Of a stretch of 64,000 nucleotides of DNA, positions 37,448 to 46,070 are shown one piece after another; position 1 is the first letter of the stretch, and every line of letters begins with the position of its first letter. The DNA is from Halorubrum sp. CSM-61 (lineage in GTDB: Archaea > Halobacteriota > Halobacteria > Halobacteriales > Haloferacaceae). The stretch covers positions 426,863 through 490,862 of the forward strand of contig NZ_RJJW01000002.1 in NCBI RefSeq assembly GCF_003781945.1, given 5' to 3'. Below the pieces are notes generated by a model. It saw only the letters and a program-made list of their open reading frames with translations. It was not told the DNA's origin and ran no database searches. Made by a program: the position numbers and the translations under genes.

Positions 37448-37816
37448 CTACAGACCCTGCGTACGCTGGATCGACGGGGGGAAGACATCGATAACAGTGT
37501 CACCGACGGTATCTCGCTCAACCGAGAGGTAGTAGATTCGGAGCTGTCGGTTCGAGATGAGACGGTTCAGCTGTCGATGCTCCTTGACGCGTCCGAACGC
37601 ATCGACGACACCCCGGTATACAGCGAACAGAAACTCCTACCCAGTCTCAAGACTGGGCGTCGGTCTGCTCCACTCGATATACTCTTCGGGAAACACGAGC
37701 AGGGTGTTATCGGCGATCCGTTTTCGTAACAGAGCTCCGTGCTCTCTGATGATTACTAACGGTACCGTGACGACCGCTGGGAGCGCCACACTTTCACTGG
37801 GAACCGATACCGATCC
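37448..37816 (-). pseudogene. Protein-like frame with in-frame stop, in frame with the upstream asparagine-synthase gene
   Basis: Directly after the TGA of the 37817-39577 gene, the same frame continues with about 60 protein-like codons (…VPLVIIREHGALLRKRI…LLVFPEEYIEW…), meets a TAG at 37637-37639, then continues with another 62 (EFLFAVYRGVVDAFG…VKEHRQLNRLISNRQL…VIDVFPPSIQ) to a TAG at 37448. No start codon lies behind the TGA. The composition fits a real protein that has decayed, either a separate gene or a lost C-terminal extension. I do not recognise the family. Confidence 0.55.
37640..37657. repeat. Perfect short hairpin
   Basis: CCCAGTC-TCAA-GACTGGG, a 7-bp perfect stem with a 4-base loop, directly adjoining the in-frame TAG of the remnant gene. 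It may be a terminator-like or insertion-derived palindrome. Confidence 0.6.
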
Positions 37817-39577
37817 TCAGTCGAGGTACTGCTGACGCCAGCTCTCGGAAGTCGTGATGGCGGCGATGGCGTCGATGTTGTTCTCTTGTCCGCTCAAGTG
37901 CTCCTGCTGAAGTGCTCTGATGGCCGCAGCGTTGAACTCCGGTCGCTCGCTTGCGGCATCAAGAAGCTCGTTGAGGCGACTGTTCAGCGCCGGATCGGTC
38001 CGATACCAGTGACCGATGACCGCCGTCCAGCCGGGCTGTCCCGTCTGGACGCGCTTGAGTGATTCACGGAGGCCCATTCCGATGGTGTGTGCCCACTGTG
38101 GATACGACGCCGGGAGCCCCGACAGCTGATAAGGGATCTGAGCCATGGACTCGTCCATCTGTCGGACGAGATCGAACTTGATCCGGGTCGTCGCCATCGG
38201 AACTGCACCGTCGGTGAAGGGGACGCTCCGCTGGTTGTATTCGGCGGGTCGCTTCGCGGCGGTTTCAAGGAAGTCGCTCGACACAGCCGGTACTCTCGTC
38301 CCGACCTGACTCCGCATGACGCCGCTGCTTCGAAAGTGCGAATACGCGAGGACGTTCCAGACAACGCTGCGATAGACGTTCTCCGGAGTCTCAGCTGACG
38401 TAACGTCGGCTTCGTCGCGAAGAGGGGCCAGCGGGTCATCGATACTGTCGTTAAGCAGCATCCGGCTCTGGTCGGGATCCAGTTTTCCGTACCGTTGAAA
38501 GAGGCGATCGGCGACAGACTCGCTCTCGAGTTTCCGCGCGTCGGCGTCGCTCAGATCGTGTCCCATGTACGTGTCTTGCGGCGCCGCTTCGAGGGTCACA
38601 TCCACCACGTCGGCGAGTTCGTTTAGGATGTGTACGAAATTGAGGAGGTACGTCCAAGAGATCATCCCGTCGGTGAGCCCGATCGCACGGTCGAGGTGCG
38701 CGGCGAACGCCGACGGCGGTCCGAGCGTAATTTGGTCGTGGTCGACACCGAGCGTGGCGGTGACCTGCTCCGCCGCGTCGAACTCGTCTGAATCCGTCGG
38801 ACCGTACGTCATCGCCCGGAACGGGTGGTCCGCGTCGGTCAACTTCCCGGCCAGGATGCGGCTATCGAGGCCGCCGGAGAGCCAGAGGCCAGTCCGCGTG
38901 TCGATCGTGTCCACAACGGAATCCACCGACCGACTATACGCGCGGTCGACCTGATCGGAATAGTTCGCCACCGGCGTCAGTTCGAATCCGGGCTCCCAGT
39001 ACTGCTCGATCGACCGGTCTCCGTCACTCACCGTGAGGACGTGGGCGGGTCGAAGCTCCGCCACCTCGGTGAGGAGGGTTGTCGAACCCAACACGTAGCC
39101 GAACGTAAGCAAATCAGAGAGCGCGCGAAGGTCCACCGACGGCGACTCGAGCACCGGAACGAGACTCTTCAGTTCGGAACTGAACCGCATATCGCCTTCA
39201 CGGGCGTAATAGCAGGGGCGACTCCCGTTCTTGTCGGTCGCGAGGACAAACGTCTCCTCGTCGGCACAGGCGACGCTAAACAGTCCGTCCATCGCCGACA
39301 GCGTCTCCGCCGGCTCGTCGAGGAGACGCCGGAAGAGCCGCTCGGGAGAGCCCTCCTCGACGGGGGCGTCCGTCACGACGCCGTGGAGAACGCCAGCGGC
39401 ATCGTCGCCCTCCCAGAACAGGTCGCTCGCCGGATCCCGGTCGCCGTGGTGAACCACGCCCAGTTCGAATCGGCCGGTTTGAACCCGATCGAATTCGTAC
39501 CACTGCTCGTGGCGCATCGGCTCTGCCACCGCGTTCACTCCGACCTCGTCGACGTTTCCGCCGAGAATTCCGGGCAT
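37817..39577 (-). CDS. Asparagine synthase (AsnB) homologue lacking the glutaminase cysteine
   Basis: This 586-residue protein keeps both AsnB domains. The N-terminal Ntn domain opens with MPGILGG; true enzymes start with M-C-G-I, where Cys2 hydrolyses glutamine, and here the residue is proline. The synthetase domain has the ATP-pyrophosphatase loop LSGGLDSR near 231-238 and a later SYPQW region. It could therefore use free ammonia or another amine rather than glutamine. AsnB-like proteins in polysaccharide loci are thought to amidate uronic acids, which fits the UDP-sugar dehydrogenase nearby; this is inference. An ATAACAAGG element lies 29 bp upstream. Confidence 0.87.
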   Translation of the reverse strand: MPGILGGNVDEVGVNAVAEPMRHEQWYEFDRVQTGRFELGVVHHGDRDPASDLFWEGDDAAGVLHGVVTDAPVEEGSPERLFRRLLDEPAETLSAMDGLFSVACADEETFVLATDKNGSRPCYYAREGDMRFSSELKSLVPVLESPSVDLRALSDLLTFGYVLGSTTLLTEVAELRPAHVLTVSDGDRSIEQYWEPGFELTPVANYSDQVDRAYSRSVDSVVDTIDTRTGLWLSGGLDSRILAGKLTDADHPFRAMTYGPTDSDEFDAAEQVTATLGVDHDQITLGPPSAFAAHLDRAIGLTDGMISWTYLLNFVHILNELADVVDVTLEAAPQDTYMGHDLSDADARKLESESVADRLFQRYGKLDPDQSRMLLNDSIDDPLAPLRDEADVTSAETPENVYRSVVWNVLAYSHFRSSGVMRSQVGTRVPAVSSDFLETAAKRPAEYNQRSVPFTDGAVPMATTRIKFDLVRQMDESMAQIPYQLSGLPASYPQWAHTIGMGLRESLKRVQTGQPGWTAVIGHWYRTDPALNSRLNELLDAASERPEFNAAAIRALQQEHLSGQENNIDAIAAITTSESWRQQYLD

Positions 39578-39605
39578 TTCGTCCCGGAAAAAGGGAATCG
39601 CGGCA

Positions 39606-39614
39606 CCTTGTTAT
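39606..39614 (-). promoter_or_regulatory. ATAACAATAC-like element
   Basis: ATAACAAGG on the minus strand, 28 bp before the ATG of the AsnB-like gene at 39577. Confidence 0.45.
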
Positions 39615-39652
39615 GACGCTCTTACTGGCCGATGAGCGTCACCCGGTTTTTC

Positions 39653-42427
39653 TTACTTGAAGGAGACGGAGGCGTCACCTTTGATCTTCAGACGCGTCAG
39701 CTCGCCGGAGAACCGGTAGCCGTCCAGGTCTGCATCGACCGATCCACTGACCGAGCCGTCAGCGACCACGTCGCCCTCTTCGATCGATCCGAGCAGTTGG
39801 CTCTTCTTCACACTACCGGTCACGTCGAACTCGTAGGCGCTCTCGGCGTTTCTCCCCTCGACGACGATTGCGTGCGGGAACGCGTACGCCCCTGGATCGA
39901 CCGCTTCGCCGTTGGCGTAGAGTTCGGCGTCGTCGGACAGCGAGACGTTCACGATGTCGCCGTCCCACCAGAACCAGTGTTCCCCGTCGCCAGCGACGGT
40001 GCCGCTGGCTTTCAGATCCGGGTTGGAGACAGTGTTGTCCCCACCGCCGGCGACGATACCGTCCGTGGTTTCGATGGTGTAGTCGACATCGGTGCCAGTG
40101 CCTCGAACGGTCACCGTCTGCGAGAGCGTCGTCTCGCCCTCGCTGTCGGTCGTGCTCCCGTCGTCAGTCGTGCTCTCGTCGTCCGTCGAGTTCCCGTCGT
40201 CCGTCGTGCTCTCGTCGTCCGTCGTGCTCTCGTCGTCCGTCGAGTTCCCGTCGTCCGTCGAGTTCCCGTCGTCGGTCGTGCTCTCGTCGTCGTCGGCGTC
40301 CCACTTTCCCGGATCGACCGCTTCGCCGTTGACGTAGAACTCGGCGTCGTCGGACAGCGAGACGTTCACGATGTCGCCGTCCCACCAGAACCAGTGTTCC
40401 CCGTCGCCAGCGACGGTGCCGTTGACGGTCGTCTTCGGGTCAGTGACGGTGTTGTCCCCACCTCCAGCAACGATACCGTCCGTGGTTTCGATGGTGTAGT
40501 CGACATCGGTGCCAGTGCCTCGAACGGTCATCGTCTGCGAGAGCGTCGTCTCGCCGTCCGTCGTGCTCTCGTCGTCCGTCGTGCTCTCGTCGTCCGTCGA
40601 GCTCCCGTCGTCGTCGGCGTCCCACTTTCCCGGATCGACCGCTTCGCCGTTGACATAGAGTTCGGCGTCGTCGGACAGCGAGACGTTCACGATGTCGCCG
40701 TCCCACCAGAACCAGTGTTCCCCGTCGCCAGCGACGGTGTCACTGACGGTCGTCTCCGGGTTGGAGACGGTGTTGTCCCCACCGCCGGCGACGACACCGT
40801 CCGTGGTTTCGATGGTGTAGTCGACATCGGTGCCAGTGCCTCGAACGGTCACCGTCTGCGAGAGCGTCGTCTCGCTTTCGGTGTCGGTCGTACTCCCGTC
40901 GTCGGTCGTGCTCTCGTCATCCGTCGTACTCTCGTCGCTGTCGGTCGTGCTGTCTTCAATCGTGCACGAGCCGTCGTGAGTCACGTTCTTGGTCGTCCCG
41001 GTGGTATCGTGGAAAACCACCGCGTCGTTCGGAACGTCGATGTCCGAATCGACGACCGCTACATCGTTCGACTCGATGAACACGATTCCATCCTGACCGT
41101 CGTCCGAGAGACTGAAACAGCAGTTCCGGAACTCCATTTCGTCTCGTCTGTAGACGTACGCGGCCCGTCCGCGCCCGCCGGTCCCGACAATAGTCACGTC
41201 CTCGAACGTCGACGGGCCGGTGTTCGTGGAATCCCCCCCGAATCGAATCGGGTCGATGTTCACGGAATCGCAGCGGATCGAGCAGTTCCGGACGGTGTGC
41301 CCGCCGGCGCGCGATGACGACCGAATAATACCGCTGCCGGGCGCCGAAGACGTGTGGAGGAACGTGCAGTTCTCGATCGTCACGCCGGTGTCACCGAGGT
41401 CACCTTTACAGCGGATGTGACGCGCGTTGACGATCCCGTCATTTGTCGGCACCGGGTCCTCCCAGGTGACCGTCTCTCCGTCGGTGCTGTCGTCCACCAC
41501 GAATTTGCTGTTCCTAATAGTCGAGCCGGAGCCGGTTCGAACAGACGCTTTGTTGTTATTATGGAAATAACAGTTGTCGACGTGGATGTTCCCGTCACCG
41601 ACGTCGTAACCGCGCTCGAGCGGTGACCGCTGGCTGGACGGATCGTAGATCGCTTTCCCCCAGTGGCTGAACTCACAGTCGGTGATGTGGAGGTCGCCGG
41701 CGTGTTCGACTTCGACTTTGACCGGGTTCGCCGATACGGAGTGGTCGGTCTCCTGCCCGTCGTTTGCGATTACGTTCGTGATCAACCCTTCCTGGTCCGG
41801 ATTCACGACCTTCACGTGGAACGGATTTTCGGCGGTGTTCCACAGACCGACGATGTGAATATCTCGAATAAGCAGCGTCCCATCCTGAGCCCTGAGCGCC
41901 GTGGCCATACCGCGGTCGGGACCGTTGACATCGATCGTGAACCCCTCCATCAGCAGGTTCGATCCGGCGATCCACAGCCCGAGTTTACCGTATTCGTCTA
42001 TCGTTCCTGCCGGCTTGAGGACCGGTGACGCTCCCGACGCCGCGGCCAACCCGAAGTGGTTCAGATCCTGTCGCAGATCGGTCCAATCCATGAGAAACTC
42101 GCCGTCGGGGAACTCGATCAGCGTGTTGTCGTCCGCCGCCGCTTCGAGCTTCGACCCCATCGGTTCGGAACCCGTCGGATCGAGACCGATGTCGTCGACC
42201 GCGTGTAGGACCTTGTCGAACTGGAAAGAGTCTCGGCTTGTCGCGGCCTCTACGTTACCGCTCAACATCGAACCGCCCGCAACGGCCCCGACTGCTGTGG
42301 CCGCCATTTGCAGATACCCCCGCCTGTTTAGCAGGGTCCCGCCAGCGTCGCCCTGATCTCCATTCGATTCCCCGTCCTGGACATACCTGTCGCTATCGCC
42401 GTTCTCGCTTGCCAGCTTGCGTGCCAT
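39653..42427 (-). CDS. Exported beta-helix protein with three tandem C-terminal modules
   Basis: This 924-residue protein has a twin-arginine motif RRGYLQMAA at 35-43 followed by a hydrophobic stretch ending near VEAA, so Tat export is likely. Residues about 75-500 form a right-handed beta-helix (repeated TIRNSKF, VTIENCTF, HTVRNCSI). Three nearly identical modules of about 81 residues follow (TVTVRGTGTDVDYTIETTDG … HWFWWDGDIVNVSLSDDAE), joined by Asp/Ser/Thr-rich linkers (DDESTT repeats). A last domain reads YRFSGELTRLKIKGDASVSF. Beta-helix proteins in such loci often bind or cut polysaccharide. It sits next to a second beta-helix protein and an FG-GAP protein. Confidence 0.88.
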   Translation of the reverse strand: MARKLASENGDSDRYVQDGESNGDQGDAGGTLLNRRGYLQMAATAVGAVAGGSMLSGNVEAATSRDSFQFDKVLHAVDDIGLDPTGSEPMGSKLEAAADDNTLIEFPDGEFLMDWTDLRQDLNHFGLAAASGASPVLKPAGTIDEYGKLGLWIAGSNLLMEGFTIDVNGPDRGMATALRAQDGTLLIRDIHIVGLWNTAENPFHVKVVNPDQEGLITNVIANDGQETDHSVSANPVKVEVEHAGDLHITDCEFSHWGKAIYDPSSQRSPLERGYDVGDGNIHVDNCYFHNNNKASVRTGSGSTIRNSKFVVDDSTDGETVTWEDPVPTNDGIVNARHIRCKGDLGDTGVTIENCTFLHTSSAPGSGIIRSSSRAGGHTVRNCSIRCDSVNIDPIRFGGDSTNTGPSTFEDVTIVGTGGRGRAAYVYRRDEMEFRNCCFSLSDDGQDGIVFIESNDVAVVDSDIDVPNDAVVFHDTTGTTKNVTHDGSCTIEDSTTDSDESTTDDESTTDDGSTTDTESETTLSQTVTVRGTGTDVDYTIETTDGVVAGGGDNTVSNPETTVSDTVAGDGEHWFWWDGDIVNVSLSDDAELYVNGEAVDPGKWDADDDGSSTDDESTTDDESTTDGETTLSQTMTVRGTGTDVDYTIETTDGIVAGGGDNTVTDPKTTVNGTVAGDGEHWFWWDGDIVNVSLSDDAEFYVNGEAVDPGKWDADDDESTTDDGNSTDDGNSTDDESTTDDESTTDDGNSTDDESTTDDGSTTDSEGETTLSQTVTVRGTGTDVDYTIETTDGIVAGGGDNTVSNPDLKASGTVAGDGEHWFWWDGDIVNVSLSDDAELYANGEAVDPGAYAFPHAIVVEGRNAESAYEFDVTGSVKKSQLLGSIEEGDVVADGSVSGSVDADLDGYRFSGELTRLKIKGDASVSFK
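39894..40138 (-). repeat. Module-encoding repeat, copy 3
   Basis: About 243 bp encoding the last of three HWFWWDGDIVNV modules; nearly identical at DNA level to the copies at 40311 and 40632. Confidence 0.85.
40311..40553 (-). repeat. Module-encoding repeat, copy 2
   Basis: 243 bp, the middle module of the beta-helix protein; differs from its neighbours at scattered positions only. Confidence 0.88.
40632..40874 (-). repeat. Module-encoding repeat, copy 1
   Basis: 243 bp, the first module. The three copies are separated by low-complexity linker DNA of CGTCGTCCGT-type repeats. Confidence 0.88.
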
Positions 42428-42460
42428 GCAGGTGTTAATGCCATCCTACCGGGGATAAAC

Positions 42461-42470
42461 GTATCGTTAA
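42461..42470 (-). promoter_or_regulatory. ATAACAATAC-like element with TATA box
   Basis: TTAACGATAC on the minus strand, 33 bp before the ATG at 42427; a TATATAA run lies directly upstream at 42471-42480. Confidence 0.45.
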
Positions 42471-42695
42471 TTATATATTCTGAACTGTATGAATATCACA
42501 GAAACAAATTTAAAAGAAACGCATTTTCTATTAAAACGACACTTCTTCGTGGATACGGGTTATGCTAAATTTCGGTTATAGAGGCCATAGAAAGCGTGTT
42601 AATTACGTATTAACTGCTTCATAAGCGATTCCGATCCATCGTTCCTCGCGAGGCTAACTCCCCATGGAATCGGGAACGACTTTCACTGGCTGTTC

Positions 42696-43844
42696 CTACT
42701 CGGTGTCAGGTGTGTTGACCCAGATGTCGACGTGGTGGTTGGGAGTGTACGATTTCCCGACGATGTCGACTCGGCCGTCGCCGGTGAGGTCGGCCGCCTT
42801 CGCCTCGTGAGTCGGAAACTCTCCGGCGAGCGTCTGCTTATCGAACGTGCCGTCGCCTCGGTTCTCGAAGAGGTAGTGGGTTACCCGATGGTTCTCGCCC
42901 AGGCTCATCTCGCCGACGAAGATGTCTAAGTGACCGTCTCCGTTGAAGTCGGCGACCTGGAGGCTGTGCGGACAGAACAGGTCGTCAGCGAGGAACGTCG
43001 GGTCCCAGTCCGGCGGATCGAACCAAGCCACGCGGCCGGGGTGGGTCCCGTAGGTCGGGGAGTCTCCCTCGCTGAGAATGATCTCCGGTGCGTGGTCGCC
43101 GTCGATGTCCGCCACGGCCAGGCGGACGTCGTCCCAGCCGGTCGCGAACTGCTCGCGGGACCACGTCTCCCCGTCGCGGCGGTAGATGGCGGTTCCGGCG
43201 ACCAGTTCGTTGCGACCGTCGCCGTCGATGTCTCCCACGTAGAGCCCCTCCGCCGACCTCTCGTCGTCGACGACTGTGCAGTTAGCGTCCGGCCACGGCT
43301 CCACGGTCGGGTCGTCCGGGATGTCGTAGTAGAACAGCGTCGCAGCCTCTTGAGAGAGGCCCACCAGTTCGGGGTCCCCGTCGTTGTCCACGTCGCCGAC
43401 GACGAGGTCGTGGTACTTCTGGAACCTGTCCGAGATGAAATGCTGTGGCCAGGGTTCGCGCGGGTCACGCGGCTGACGGTACCAGTAGAGATCGGAGTGC
43501 CCGTACCCCTGCCCGATCAGGAGGTCCGTCCTGCCGTCACCGTCCACGTCATGTAGCGCCGATCCGACATCGGGGTGTAGTCCCGACTCCGTCGAGAGCT
43601 CGTGTCGCTCCCATCCCGGGTTCTCGTACCAGAAGATGTTCGTCTCGAGGGCGGCGAACACCCGCTCCATTCCGGGGAGTTTTCGGAGGCTAATTTCCTT
43701 CCCGGCGAGAGAAACCATCGGGATCGCTCCCGTCCCGGTCACGATGACGTCAGGGAGGCCGTTACCCGTCAAATCCGTTACTTGGCATGAACTCAGCCGC
43801 CCGCACGGAGGATCGTCATCAATGGTCTCGTGTTCGAACCTCAC
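42696..43844 (-). CDS. FG-GAP/VCBS repeat protein (seven-bladed propeller-like)
   Basis: This 382-residue protein is built from FG-GAP-type repeats. Calcium-binding D-x-D-x-D-G loops recur: DLTGNGLPDVIV near 24, DVDGDGRTDLLIG near 97, DVDNDGDPELVG, DIDGDGRNELVAG, DIDGDHAPEIIL, DFNGDGHLDIFVG and DLTGDGRVDIVG, spaced by about 45-55 residues as in an integrin-like propeller. No clear signal peptide precedes it, so either it is cytoplasmic or its export is unusual. Many homologues bind carbohydrate outside the cell. It lies between the two beta-helix genes, suggesting joint action on the polymer. An ATAACGAAAT element lies 24 bp upstream. Confidence 0.87.
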   Translation of the reverse strand: MRFEHETIDDDPPCGRLSSCQVTDLTGNGLPDVIVTGTGAIPMVSLAGKEISLRKLPGMERVFAALETNIFWYENPGWERHELSTESGLHPDVGSALHDVDGDGRTDLLIGQGYGHSDLYWYRQPRDPREPWPQHFISDRFQKYHDLVVGDVDNDGDPELVGLSQEAATLFYYDIPDDPTVEPWPDANCTVVDDERSAEGLYVGDIDGDGRNELVAGTAIYRRDGETWSREQFATGWDDVRLAVADIDGDHAPEIILSEGDSPTYGTHPGRVAWFDPPDWDPTFLADDLFCPHSLQVADFNGDGHLDIFVGEMSLGENHRVTHYLFENRGDGTFDKQTLAGEFPTHEAKAADLTGDGRVDIVGKSYTPNHHVDIWVNTPDTE

Positions 43845-43867
43845 TCCTGTACGAGGAACGGAACTTC

Positions 43868-43877
43868 ATTTCGTTAT
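43868..43877 (-). promoter_or_regulatory. ATAACAATAC-like element
   Basis: ATAACGAAAT on the minus strand, 23 bp before the ATG at 43844. Confidence 0.4.
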
Positions 43878-44083
43878 AACCCGTCTACCGCGCTACTGCG
43901 ACGTGGTCCACCGGTACTGCGAGTACACGCTCGCGCTACCTCACCGAGAGGGAGTCCCCAAACCCGGAACGCGCTTATTCGGCCGGTTCAGAGGTCGAAT
44001 CTTCGGATTCTATCATTCTCTCCAGCGGCTCGTCGTGGGTTCCGAGCAAAATATCAACCCGAGAACGGCGGGGAGACGACCCC

Positions 44084-45646
44084 TCACGGCGTATTCCTCT
44101 GGCTGACATACTCAAAGCACATTTCCGTTTCACCGTCGAACCGGAGTTCAGCCACTTGACCGGCGAAGGTTATCGAGGCTGTCTCCTCGCTAAGGACACC
44201 GGTGACGGTCCGGCCGTTGGAAACCTCGGCTCCCTCGGGGGCTTCGATGATCCGCTCGTTGACTGTGACCGCGTACCCCGGTGGCTCGGACGCTCCGTTT
44301 CTGCCGATGGTTAGCCGGTGGATGTAGGGAGAAAACTCCCCGCGTCTCTCCTCGAAGAACACGACCGGAAGGCCTTCGCTCTCGATGGGTGTGTTCTCGA
44401 AAATACACCGGTCGGTACGGACCAGCTCGACGCCGTTTTTTCCTTCGCCACACGCTTCGATAGAGCAATTCCGGAACGCGGTTCCGCTGCGACCGACCAT
44501 CCGGACGGCCGGGACTCCTCCGCCGGTACCGACGATCGAAACCGACTCGAAGTCCATCGGCTTTGACGACGATTTCAGCCGAACCGGTGACAAATCGGCT
44601 GACTCCGATCGAATCCAACAGTTCCGCACCGTCGAATCGCCGTGTGAGCCCGCGACCGTGAGGACGCCATCGCCCGATCCGATCTCGTAATCGAAAACAC
44701 ACCCCTCAACGAGGACGCTTCCGCCGCTCTTCAATCGAAGTCCGCGGGTGTTGCTAAGGCCGTCCGGCGGCAACAGCGGAATCGGCTCTTCCCAGGTGAC
44801 GTTCTCCCCCTCGAGCGTGTCCTCTACGACGAACGTCACGTCTCGAACAGTGGAGCCCTCGCTACCGATACGTATTCCCCCGACGTTGTTGTTTTTGAAG
44901 ACACCGCCTTCTACGTGGACCTCTCCACCGCCGGCGTCCGGGATGTCTTCGCCGGGGTTGCTCGCGTAGATCCCCTTACTCGGAAAGTGCCACATCTCGC
45001 AGTCGACGAAGTGTAACTCCCCCGCGTGTTCGGCGCCGACGAAGAGACCTGACATTCTATCGCCTGTTCGTGCGCCGTCGCGGTCGATAACTCGTCGAAC
45101 GTTACCGACTCCATTCGGATCCCGGACGCCGAACCGGAAGGGGGTGACTTGGTATACCTGTCCCCGGACGTGGATGTCGAAGACCTCGAACCCGCCCCCG
45201 TTGGCGATAACCTGAGTCCGACCGCAGACGCGATCGGCCGTAAAGTCATATTCGAATCCCCCGAAGAAGATGTCTTCACCGTGAAGTACGAGCCAGTACT
45301 CACCGACCTCTTCCATCGTTCCGGCGGGAACGAGTTTCGGCATCGCCCCCTCGACAGAAGTGATCCCGAAGTTGCTGTAATCGTCGACGATCAGCTGTTC
45401 GAGCGCGAACCTCCCCTCGTCCAAGACGAGCAGGGTGTCGTCGTCGACGTGCTCGGTGACGAGGTCGTTTATCGGCTCTTCGCCGGTGTCATCGGCGCCC
45501 TCCTCAACAAGATGAACCACGTTTTCGAATCGGGTCACAATCTCATCCGGATCCGGCTCAGGCGTCTGATCGTTTCTCCGAGCGCACCCCGCAATCCCTC
45601 CAAGTAACGCAATCCCGCTAGTAGCCAACAGCCTGCGCCGGTCCAT
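44084..45646 (-). CDS. Beta-helix lipoprotein
   Basis: This 520-residue protein begins MDRRRLLATSGIALLGGIAGC, a Tat-type signal with a lipobox cysteine at 21, so it should be anchored outside the cell. Residues about 40-440 form a right-handed beta-helix (LHFVDCEMW, EVHVEGGVFKNNN, STVRDVTF, DSTVRNCWIRSE, TAFRNCSIEAC). The C-terminal 70 residues resemble the end domain of the 39653 protein (ITFAGQVAELRFDG against YRFSGELTRLKIKG). The two are paralogues without the triple module in this one. A role in binding, trimming or epimerising the surface polymer is plausible. It ends 239 bp before the FG-GAP gene. Confidence 0.87.
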   Translation of the reverse strand: MDRRRLLATSGIALLGGIAGCARRNDQTPEPDPDEIVTRFENVVHLVEEGADDTGEEPINDLVTEHVDDDTLLVLDEGRFALEQLIVDDYSNFGITSVEGAMPKLVPAGTMEEVGEYWLVLHGEDIFFGGFEYDFTADRVCGRTQVIANGGGFEVFDIHVRGQVYQVTPFRFGVRDPNGVGNVRRVIDRDGARTGDRMSGLFVGAEHAGELHFVDCEMWHFPSKGIYASNPGEDIPDAGGGEVHVEGGVFKNNNVGGIRIGSEGSTVRDVTFVVEDTLEGENVTWEEPIPLLPPDGLSNTRGLRLKSGGSVLVEGCVFDYEIGSGDGVLTVAGSHGDSTVRNCWIRSESADLSPVRLKSSSKPMDFESVSIVGTGGGVPAVRMVGRSGTAFRNCSIEACGEGKNGVELVRTDRCIFENTPIESEGLPVVFFEERRGEFSPYIHRLTIGRNGASEPPGYAVTVNERIIEAPEGAEVSNGRTVTGVLSEETASITFAGQVAELRFDGETEMCFEYVSQRNTP

Positions 45647-46070
45647 CCTACCGAGTAATCCAATAGTATCTAATTAATTATGAATATCATATGCGGTCTT
45701 ATTGATGGAGTAACGAGAACAACCGAATCTCAACACACTTTATCGAACAACTATAGCTCCGTTTCTAAGCAGTCTTTATACCGGATTACCGGCCTCAAGA
45801 GTGATCCCCGACCTTCTGGAAGATACTCGGGTCGAGTTCATTCTTATGACCGTTGAATTACCGAGCCAAGACAGTACCAGTGCTCACTCGAGTTCGTTTC
45901 TCCGAGAGCGAGGGTCAGTCGATCCGCACTCACAGTCGCTCGACCCGCCGACGACTGGTCCGTCGATTCCGAGACGGAACGGCGACTGCGATCCGTTCAA
46001 AACCTCATAACAATACCTGTAGTCGGTGTCGTCGGACGTACGATGTCGGAGAGCACGACCGGACGGTGGC
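45647..46070. other. Divergent promoter region
   Basis: This 424-bp stretch lies between the beta-helix lipoprotein gene and the last GT4 gene of the island. The part next to the lipoprotein is AT-rich (TAATTAATTATGAATATCAT near 45670-45690) and likely its promoter; the other side holds an ATAACAATAC element. No gene is evident. Confidence 0.55.
46007..46016 (+). promoter_or_regulatory. ATAACAATAC element
   Basis: Exact ATAACAATAC, 55 bp before the GT4 gene at 46071. Confidence 0.5.

Noticed and set aside
37637..37639. TAG as a pyrrolysine codon
   Set aside because: Pyrrolysine is limited mainly to certain methanogens; the frame also lacks its own start codon, so decay is more likely.
40140..40310. 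CGTCGTCCGT-type repeats as a possible CRISPR array
   Set aside because: Units are short, in frame and encode Asp/Ser/Thr linker residues; there are no unique spacers and no cas genes.
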